Positions 5,803 to 8,399 of a DNA stretch of 8,399 nucleotides are shown here, in pieces. Numbering within the stretch: position 1 is the stretch's first letter; every line of letters begins with the position of its first letter. The stretch comes from Clostridia bacterium (lineage in GTDB: Bacteria > Bacillota > Clostridia > Christensenellales > Maliibacteriaceae). Location of the stretch: positions 1 through 8,399 of the forward strand of contig JAGBGW010000056.1 of NCBI GenBank assembly GCA_017935825.1, given 5' to 3'. The position numbers and the translations under genes are program-made. The notes below the pieces were generated by a model. The model saw nothing but the letters and a program-made list of their open reading frames with translations, did not search any database and was not told the origin of the DNA.

Positions 5803-6377
5803 TTGATTTCACCTTGAAGCACTGCGCGGTTTTTCCAGATGTAATCTGCGCAGGACCAGACGGTCAGCACTGCGGAGATAATGAGAAATACCACAAATAC
5901 AAGATTTGCAAACACGGGGATCGCGCAGTATTTTACGATATACGCAGTCAAAGCAATGTATTGGGTAACGGTTTTGATTTTACCGATCCAACCCGCGGCA
6001 ATAACTTTGCCGCCAACGGTAACGGCCACCAGACGGAATGCGCTGATGATAAACTCCCGTGCCGTCGTCAGGATCGCCACCAGCGTGACCCAGCCGATGC
6101 CGCAGTCGTATGCCACCCAGATCATCACCGACACCGCAAGAAGCTTATCTGCGACAGGGTCGATGAATTTCCCAAAGTTGGTAATGGCATCATATTTACG
6201 GGCGATATAGCCGTCCACAAAATCGGTGGAGGAGCTGATAACAAACAGGAACGCTGCCACCCACATACATGCCACATTCCCCGTAAAGAGCATCAGGATC
6301 GCAAGAATGACAGGTACCGTCAAAATGCGTGCCATGGAAAGAATATTGGGCAATTTTTTGATCGTTTCAAGTTTCAT
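5799..6377 (-). CDS. pgsA: CDP-diacylglycerol-glycerol-3-phosphate 3-phosphatidyltransferase
   Basis: This 192-residue integral membrane enzyme makes phosphatidylglycerol phosphate from CDP-diacylglycerol and glycerol 3-phosphate, the committed step to phosphatidylglycerol. The complete CDP-alcohol phosphotransferase motif D-G-x2-A-R-x8-G-x3-D-x3-D is present at residues 55-77 (D55, G56, A59, R60, G69, D73, D77). Several hydrophobic segments are visible, at about 18-32, 35-50, 80-103 and 155-175. The N-terminus (LPNILSMARILTVP) is typical of PgsA and places the active site at the cytoplasmic face. The ATG at 6375-6377 overlaps the rimO stop by 4 bases (ATGA), and GGGAGA stands 6 bases upstream. 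Related enzymes (Pgs-like, Cls-like) share the motif; length, N-terminus and position next to cinA favour PgsA. Confidence 0.95.
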   Translation of the reverse strand: MKLETIKKLPNILSMARILTVPVILAILMLFTGNVACMWVAAFLFVISSSTDFVDGYIARKYDAITNFGKFIDPVADKLLAVSVMIWVAYDCGIGWVTLVAILTTAREFIISAFRLVAVTVGGKVIAAGWIGKIKTVTQYIALTAYIVKYCAIPVFANLVFVVFLIISAVLTVWSCADYIWKNRAVLQGEIK

Positions 6378-7684
6378 TGCAATTCTCCCATCAAGTCATA
6401 AGGCAAAGCCTTTGTAATTCGAACGTCCAGCACCATGCCTGCGGCAGGTTCCACTTCATCCTCCGCAAGGGGGATCAAAATGGTACCGTCCACCTCTGGT
6501 ACTTCCAGGGTGCTTCGGGCAATGATGGTATTTTCTTCAAAATCGAAGCTGTCCACCACGCAAGGATAAACCTTACCCACACGGCTTTCGTTAATTTCAA
6601 GGGAAATTCCCTGCTGGAGCGTCATGATCTCATCCAGTCGACGCTGCTTTGTTTCTTCGTCGATCTGACCGTCCATTTTCTCTGCGGCGGTGCCGTCTTC
6701 GGGACAGAAGGCGAATGCACCAAGGCGGTCGAACTTCCACTTGGCAAGGAAGGAAAGAAGTTCCTCATGCTGCTGCTCCGTTTCGCCGGGGAAGCCGGTC
6801 ATCACGGTTGTACGAACGGAGATACCCCGATCGTGCAGTTTTGCAAGAAGTGCTTCCAGTTCCGCCTTCATGATACGGCGGTTCATGCGCTTTAAGACAG
6901 GGTCACTGCAATGCTGGATGGGAATGTCCACATATTTGCAGATATTGTCGTGGGCGCAGATGACGTTGATGACCTCATCGGTAAGCATTTCGGGATATGC
7001 ATAGAGGAAGCGAACCCACTCCACACCTTCCACCTGCGCAGTTTCGTGCAGCAGCATGGAAAGAGAGCCTGTGCCCGTATCCTGACCGTAGCGCGTGGTG
7101 TCCTGCGCCACAAGGATGATCTCGCGCACGCCGTTTGCCGCCAGTTCGCGGACTTCCGCCATGATTTCGTCATAGTCACGGCTTCTGTAACGACCGCGAA
7201 TCTTGGGGATGGCGCAGTAGGTACAGAAATTATCGCAGCCGTCTGCGATACGCACGTATGCGTAGTGGGGCATGCCCGTGTAAAGACGTTTGCCCGTCTC
7301 ATACTTTTTGATCGGCTCACGCATATAAACTTGGCGGCCTGTGAAATTTTCCACATAGGACACGATGTTCTCGCAAAGGTCGATGCCCACAACTAAGTCC
7401 ACCTCGGGCATCTGTTCAAAGATGGCCTCGGGATAGCGCTGTGCCATACAGCCTGTCGCCACCAGGATGCAGCCGTCTTTTTTCTCAGCCGCCAGTTCCA
7501 AAATGGTGTCGATGGCCTCCTGCTTGGCAGATTCGATAAAGCCGCAGGTGTTGACCACGATGGCATCTGCCTCCCCTGCTTCATCGGTGAGCTGCCAGCC
7601 ACCGTTTGCAAAGCCGTAGAGGATCTTTTCCGCATCCACCAGATTTTTACAGCAGCCAAGGGCTGCCAAATGCAGTTTTTTCAT
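6374..7684 (-). CDS. rimO: Ribosomal protein S12 methylthiotransferase RimO
   Basis: RimO is a radical-SAM enzyme that methylthiolates a conserved aspartate of ribosomal protein S12. From the ATG at 7684 the protein has 436 residues, the usual size. The N-terminal UPF0004 domain shows LGCCKNLVDAE (9-19), the RimO rather than MiaB signature, and three cluster cysteines (C11, C47, C79). The radical-SAM cluster motif C-x3-C-x2-C lies at 150-157 in GCDNFCTYC. The last ~65 residues form the TRAM RNA-binding domain. An in-frame TTG at 7690 would add two residues (Met-Ser) and overlap the ftsK stop. ATG is preferred because GGAG lies 10 bases before it but only 4 bases before the TTG. The gene sits 2 bases after ftsK and overlaps pgsA by 4 bases. 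Confidence 0.96.
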   Translation of the reverse strand: MKKLHLAALGCCKNLVDAEKILYGFANGGWQLTDEAGEADAIVVNTCGFIESAKQEAIDTILELAAEKKDGCILVATGCMAQRYPEAIFEQMPEVDLVVGIDLCENIVSYVENFTGRQVYMREPIKKYETGKRLYTGMPHYAYVRIADGCDNFCTYCAIPKIRGRYRSRDYDEIMAEVRELAANGVREIILVAQDTTRYGQDTGTGSLSMLLHETAQVEGVEWVRFLYAYPEMLTDEVINVICAHDNICKYVDIPIQHCSDPVLKRMNRRIMKAELEALLAKLHDRGISVRTTVMTGFPGETEQQHEELLSFLAKWKFDRLGAFAFCPEDGTAAEKMDGQIDEETKQRRLDEIMTLQQGISLEINESRVGKVYPCVVDSFDFEENTIIARSTLEVPEVDGTILIPLAEDEVEPAAGMVLDVRITKALPYDLMGELQ

Positions 7685-7686
7685 AC

Positions 7687-8399
7687 TCAATCATCTCCAT
7701 CGGAGGGCATACCCCACTTGTCGCCTGCCATGGTGCGCCACTGTTCGGCAGTGATCAGCACACGGCGGGGTTTGCTGCCTTCGGAGGCGCCGACGACGCC
7801 CATTTTTTCCATCGTATCGATCAGGTGACCTGCACGGGCATAGCCCACGCGAAGCTTGCGCTGCAAAAGGGAGATGGAAGCCTGTCCGCCCTCCACCACC
7901 GTGTCGATGGCTTCACTCAGCAGCGGATCTTCCGCTTCGTTGTCATCGTCCTTGCTTCCTGTATCGGAAGCGGCGGCAGATGCGCCGGATTCCAGCGCGC
8001 CGATGACGTCCTGATCGTATTCCACCTGACCGCCCTGGGCTTTGACAAAGTCGATGACGCGGTCGCGGTCAGCATCCTGCACGTAGGCACCCTGTACACG
8101 CAGGGGCTTGAGCATGCCGGTGGGGTTATAGAGCATATCGCCGTTACCAAGCAGGCGCTCCGCACCTGCGGAGTCGATGATGGTACGGGAGTCGACCTGA
8201 GAGGAAACCGTCAGCGCGATACGGGAAGGAATATTTGCCTTGATAAGACCGGTTACAACGTCAACAGAAGGACGCTGTGTACCGATAATAAGGTGGATAC
8301 CCGCAGCTCTCGCCTTCTGCGCGATACGGCATATCGCGGTTTCAACGTCATCGGCAGCAGTCATCATAAGGTCGGCAAGCTCGTCTATAACGATGACGA
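7687..8399 (-). CDS. ftsK: DNA translocase FtsK/SpoIIIE (C-terminal part)
   Basis: The gene is cut by the right edge; about 236 C-terminal residues are present, and the frame is open to the edge (the ATG at 8367 is internal). The first visible residues, VIVIDELADLMM, are the Walker B segment of the FtsK motor. They are followed by IIGTQRPSVDVVTG (about 37-50) and the RecA-like core with SSQVDSRTIIDSAGAERLLG. After an acidic, alanine-rich linker (about 138-155) comes the gamma winged-helix domain (about 157-216; SLLQRKLRVGYARAGHLID), which reads polar DNA sequences and directs translocation. The family pumps chromosomal DNA at the division septum or into the forespore. From this part alone FtsK and SpoIIIE cannot be told apart. 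The membrane domain and Walker A lie outside the window. It heads the downstream cluster. Confidence 0.95.
   Translation of the reverse strand, partial: VIVIDELADLMMTAADDVETAICRIAQKARAAGIHLIIGTQRPSVDVVTGLIKANIPSRIALTVSSQVDSRTIIDSAGAERLLGNGDMLYNPTGMLKPLRVQGAYVQDADRDRVIDFVKAQGGQVEYDQDVIGALESGASAAASDTGSKDDDNEAEDPLLSEAIDTVVEGGQASISLLQRKLRVGYARAGHLIDTMEKMGVVGASEGSKPRRVLITAEQWRTMAGDKWGMPSDGDD

Overview
The window looks like a chromosomal fragment from a low-to-mid-GC Gram-positive bacterium, most likely of class Clostridia. The main evidence is the conserved minus-strand gene order ftsK/spoIIIE, rimO, pgsA, cinA, recA, then rny. An RNase Y with an N-terminal membrane anchor, strong Shine-Dalgarno sites and sigma-A-type promoters fit the same picture. 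Genus or species cannot be read from the sequence.

Layout. Positions 1-1106 carry two plus-strand genes, three bases apart: the 3' part of a flavodoxin-family protein and a class I SAM-dependent methyltransferase. They meet a minus-strand DUF4234 membrane protein (1179-1589) at a shared bidirectional terminator near 1140-1168. The DUF4234 gene has its own promoter, with a dyad between promoter and ribosome site. From 1742 to the right edge every gene is on the minus strand: rny (1742-3319), recA (3535-4545), cinA (4567-5802), pgsA (5799-6377), rimO (6374-7684) and the 3' end of ftsK/spoIIIE (7687-8399, cut by the edge).

ftsK to recA forms a tightly packed unit: a 2-base gap, two 4-base ATGA overlaps, then a 21-base gap. 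This predicts cotranscription and translational coupling. The unit joins chromosome segregation, ribosomal protein S12 modification, phosphatidylglycerol synthesis, pyridine nucleotide salvage and recombination; this is conserved housekeeping clustering rather than one pathway. rny is separated from recA by 215 bases and has its own near-consensus promoter. It also has a transcribed leader with a terminator-like hairpin, and its own 3' terminator near 1701-1733.

No mobile element, CRISPR array, tRNA or rRNA is visible, and most of the window is ordinary. The most interesting part is the recA-rny spacer (3320-3534). It could produce a short RNA of about 90 nt or act as an attenuator controlling RNase Y. 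This is a hypothesis from visible promoter and hairpin elements, not a demonstrated system.
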